This document shows positions 61,910 to 64,000 of a DNA stretch of 64,000 bases, in pieces; the first letter of the stretch is position 1; the number at the start of each line of letters is the position of its first letter. The position numbers were made by a program, and so were the translations under genes. Below the pieces are notes generated by a model that was not told where the DNA came from, made no database searches, and saw only the letters and a list, made by a program, of their open reading frames with translations. This stretch comes from Rhodobacter sp. (GTDB lineage: Bacteria > Pseudomonadota > Alphaproteobacteria > Rhodobacterales > Rhodobacteraceae), in NCBI GenBank assembly GCA_030065095.1, contig JASJDP010000016.1, forward strand, positions 1-64,000. Reading direction: 5' to 3'.

Positions 61910-63238
61910 TCATTCCGCCGCCTCGCGATACGGTGCGCCTTCGCCATAGGGTACGTTGATGCCGCCATAGCGGCGGACCCGGATATTGCATTGTTCGGCA
62001 TGGCCGACAAAGCCTTCCAGCATGCACAGCCGGCTGCCGTATTCGCCGACCAGGGTCGCGGCCTCGTCGGTCGTGACCTTCTGGTAGGAATGGGTTTTCA
62101 GGAACTTGCCGACCCAGAGCCCGCCGGTATACCGCCCCGCCTTCCTGGTGGGCAAGGTGTGGTTGGTGCCGATCACCTTGTCGCCATTGGCCACGTTGGT
62201 ACGCGGGCCCAGAAACAATGCCCCGTAGCTTGCCATGTTTTCCAGGTACCAGTCGTCGCGGTCGGTCATTACCTGCACATGTTCGTAAGCCATGTCGTTG
62301 GCGACCCGCAGCATCTCGTCATGGGTGTCGCACAGCACGACGTCGCCATACTCGGCCCAGCTGGCCCGGGCGGTTTCGGCCGTGGGCAGAATCTGCAGCA
62401 GCCGGTCGCATTCGGCCATCGTCGCCTCGGCCAGCCTGCGGCTGTTGGTGATCAGGCAGGCGGGCGAGTTGTAGCCATGCTCGGCCTGGCCCAGCAGGTC
62501 GGTCGCACATATCTCGGCATCGACGGTGTCGTCGGCAATCACCATGGTTTCGGTCGGGCCGGCGAACAGATCGATCCCGACCCGGCCGAAAAGCTGCCGC
62601 TTGGCTTCGGCGACGAAGGCGTTGCCGGGGCCGACCAGCATATGCACCGGCTCGATGGTCTCTGTCCCGATGGCCATGGCGCCGACGGCCTGGATGCCGC
62701 CCAACACATAGATCTCGTGCGCGCCGCCCATATGCATCGCGGCCACGATCGCCGGGTGCGGTCCGCCGTCCACGGGCGGCGCCGAGGCGACGATGCGCGG
62801 CACGCCGGCGACGGATGCCGTCAGCACCGACATATGGGCGCTGGCAACCATCGGAAACTTGCCGCCGGGCACGTAGCAGCCGACGCTTTGCACGGGGATG
62901 TTCCGGTGGCCCAGGATCACGCCCGGCAGGGTTTCCACCTCGATATCCGTCATCGAGGCGCGCTGCGCCTCGGCAAAGCGGCGGATCTGCGCCTGGGCGA
63001 ACTTGATATCCTCCATCTCGCGCGCCGAGACCTGCTGCATCGCCGCCTCGATTTCGCCGGGCGACAACCGGAAGCTGGCCGGGCTGTACCCGTCGAACTT
63101 TTCTGACAAATCCCGCACCGCGGCGTCGCCGCGCGCCTCGATATCGGCAAGCGTCGCCTCGACCACGCCGCGAACCTTGGCGTCGTCCTCAGCCTTCTCG
63201 GCCTCGGGCTTCGAGCGTTTCAGATGAGTGATTGCCAT
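61910..63238 (-). CDS. Histidinol-dehydrogenase family enzyme, sulfopropanediol 3-dehydrogenase (HpsN)-like
   Basis: A 442-residue member of the histidinol dehydrogenase family, with '[33 protein letters not shown]' region, '[30 protein letters not shown]' and '[14 protein letters not shown]', which hold the zinc and NAD sites. Because it sits with SnoaL, cupin and LacI genes and not with his genes, it is likely one of the catabolic paralogues that Rhodobacterales carry, of which HpsN oxidises (R)-sulfopropanediol to sulfolactate. Its substrate cannot be told from sequence. ATG 63238 begins 25 bp after the next upstream gene. Confidence 0.82.
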   Translation of the reverse strand: MAITHLKRSKPEAEKAEDDAKVRGVVEATLADIEARGDAAVRDLSEKFDGYSPASFRLSPGEIEAAMQQVSAREMEDIKFAQAQIRRFAEAQRASMTDIEVETLPGVILGHRNIPVQSVGCYVPGGKFPMVASAHMSVLTASVAGVPRIVASAPPVDGGPHPAIVAAMHMGGAHEIYVLGGIQAVGAMAIGTETIEPVHMLVGPGNAFVAEAKRQLFGRVGIDLFAGPTETMVIADDTVDAEICATDLLGQAEHGYNSPACLITNSRRLAEATMAECDRLLQILPTAETARASWAEYGDVVLCDTHDEMLRVANDMAYEHVQVMTDRDDWYLENMASYGALFLGPRTNVANGDKVIGTNHTLPTRKAGRYTGGLWVGKFLKTHSYQKVTTDEAATLVGEYGSRLCMLEGFVGHAEQCNIRVRRYGGINVPYGEGAPYREAAE

Positions 63239-63263
63239 GACGCTGTCCCTATCAATCCAAATT

Positions 63264-64000
63264 TCAAGCCGCGTGAGGGAGGTCGCCGAACACGTCCTTG
63301 TCGAGTTGCAGCAACACGTGCGGGATATCGACGAAGACCCAGTTTTCGACCAACACATCGCCCTCGCGCCGCCACCAATCGCACACCCGCATGAAAAGCC
63401 GCTTGCCCGTCGGCGCCTGGCCCAGGAAACGCCCGGTCTGGATGCCGGTAAGCGATGGCCAGCCGCCGGTGCAGATGTAATCGCCATCGGCAAATCGGGT
63501 GAAATGCGCGGTCATGCCGTTGTCCGCCGCGCCGCCCGACCAGCCGTCGAACGCGGCCTCAAATGGCACCTGGAAGCCGGCGAAGTTCTCAAGCCCCGCG
63601 AAGGCGCCAAAGGCCGCTGGCCCGTACCACAACATGTCCTGATGCCAATAGGGCCGCCACGCCTCGTCGGGCGTTGCCAGGGCCCGCAGCATCTGGGTGA
63701 CCATGGCCGCCGAGCTTTCGCTGCGGGCTGGATCGCTTTCGCCCCATTGCAGCCCATCCTGCGTGCGCGGCCCCGGAAGATAACCGGTGAATCCGCGGTC
63801 CCGGCCGGGGCTTTCGGCGATCGGCCACGCGCCGGCGGCGATCATCAACTCTGGCAGGTCGAGGAATATGTAGCTTTCCACGGCTTTCTCGCCCTCCATC
63901 TTATGGAATTCGCCGAATCTGAGATGCGCCAGGGTTCCCGTGGGTGGAATGCCCAGAAATGGCGCGTGGAAATGCCCGGTGTAATAGCCGGTTGACGTGA
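63264..64000 (-). CDS. SnoaL/NTF2-fold protein 3 (partial, runs off the window)
   Basis: The C-terminal ~245 residues of a third SnoaL-like protein; reading continues without stop to the right edge, so the start is outside. '[23 protein letters not shown]' at the visible N-terminal end aligns with the same stretch of SnoaL protein 2 (GYYTGTFVAPWLDIPPTG), and '[24 protein letters not shown]' with its C-terminus (ENWVMVDILDAYRQLGVDVFGRL). The two are diverged tandem paralogues on either side of the dehydrogenase gene. Confidence 0.78.
   Translation of the reverse strand, partial: TSTGYYTGHFHAPFLGIPPTGTLAHLRFGEFHKMEGEKAVESYIFLDLPELMIAAGAWPIAESPGRDRGFTGYLPGPRTQDGLQWGESDPARSESSAAMVTQMLRALATPDEAWRPYWHQDMLWYGPAAFGAFAGLENFAGFQVPFEAAFDGWSGGAADNGMTAHFTRFADGDYICTGGWPSLTGIQTGRFLGQAPTGKRLFMRVCDWWRREGDVLVENWVFVDIPHVLLQLDKDVFGDLPHAA

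Noticed and set aside
61910-63238. hisD of histidine biosynthesis
   Set aside because: No other his genes nearby; the cluster (LacI, SnoaL-like, cupin) is catabolic, so a paralogue with another substrate is more likely.

Overview
This is high-GC, densely coded DNA from an aerobic alphaproteobacterium, most likely a marine Rhodobacterales (Roseobacter-group) strain. That placement is inferred from the aerobic form I CO dehydrogenase operon, an HpsN-type dehydrogenase with SnoaL-like genes, and the general style of the proteins. There is no rRNA, tRNA, integrase, transposase or CRISPR array that I can recognise.

Layout. (1) 172-3643: a TenA-like gene (-) diverges from lon (+); lon ends at a clear hairpin terminator. 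(2) 3876-11863 (-): a form I carbon monoxide dehydrogenase operon in the order coxC-coxM-coxS-coxL-coxD-coxE-coxF. CoxL has the AYRCSFR active-site loop that defines true CO oxidisers. CoxC is an MHYT-LytTR membrane regulator. (3) 12277-20521 (+): a four-gene cluster. It holds a 1202-aa fusion of a DyP heme peroxidase to a pyruvate-formate-lyase-like glycyl radical domain, a phospholipase C-like phosphoesterase, a DNase II homologue and a second phosphoesterase. None has a visible signal peptide. (4) 20662-22171: a PEP-hydrolase-like TIM barrel gene (-) and about 0.7 kb with no convincing gene. (5) 22172-57266 (+): a LuxR-type regulator with its own terminator, then a 34-kb run of closely spaced and mostly overlapping genes encoding an extracellular contractile injection system (eCIS; PVC/Afp type). 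The run is: a pseudo-receiver, tail terminator, two sheath and two tube genes, LysM protein, gp27-like hub, gpV spike, gp25, gpJ/gp6, tail protein I, three fibre-like proteins sharing an N-terminal module, tape-measure candidate, AAA+ ATPase, a 2346-aa cargo candidate and a coupled accessory gene. (6) 57555-64000 (-): a LacI-regulated catabolic cluster (bicupin, three SnoaL/NTF2-fold proteins, HpsN/HisD-like dehydrogenase) that runs off the right edge.

How it fits together. The cox operon would supply electrons from CO oxidation. The eCIS would assemble in the cytoplasm as a phage-tail-like particle. The 2346-aa protein carries annexin-like repeats, a hydrophobic segment and a C-terminal PD-(D/E)xK-type nuclease, so it looks like the delivered toxin; the gene coupled to its stop may protect from it or load it. 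The neighbouring leaderless lipase and nuclease genes could be further cargo, but that is inference from proximity. The DyP-glycyl radical fusion is the most unexpected single protein in the window.
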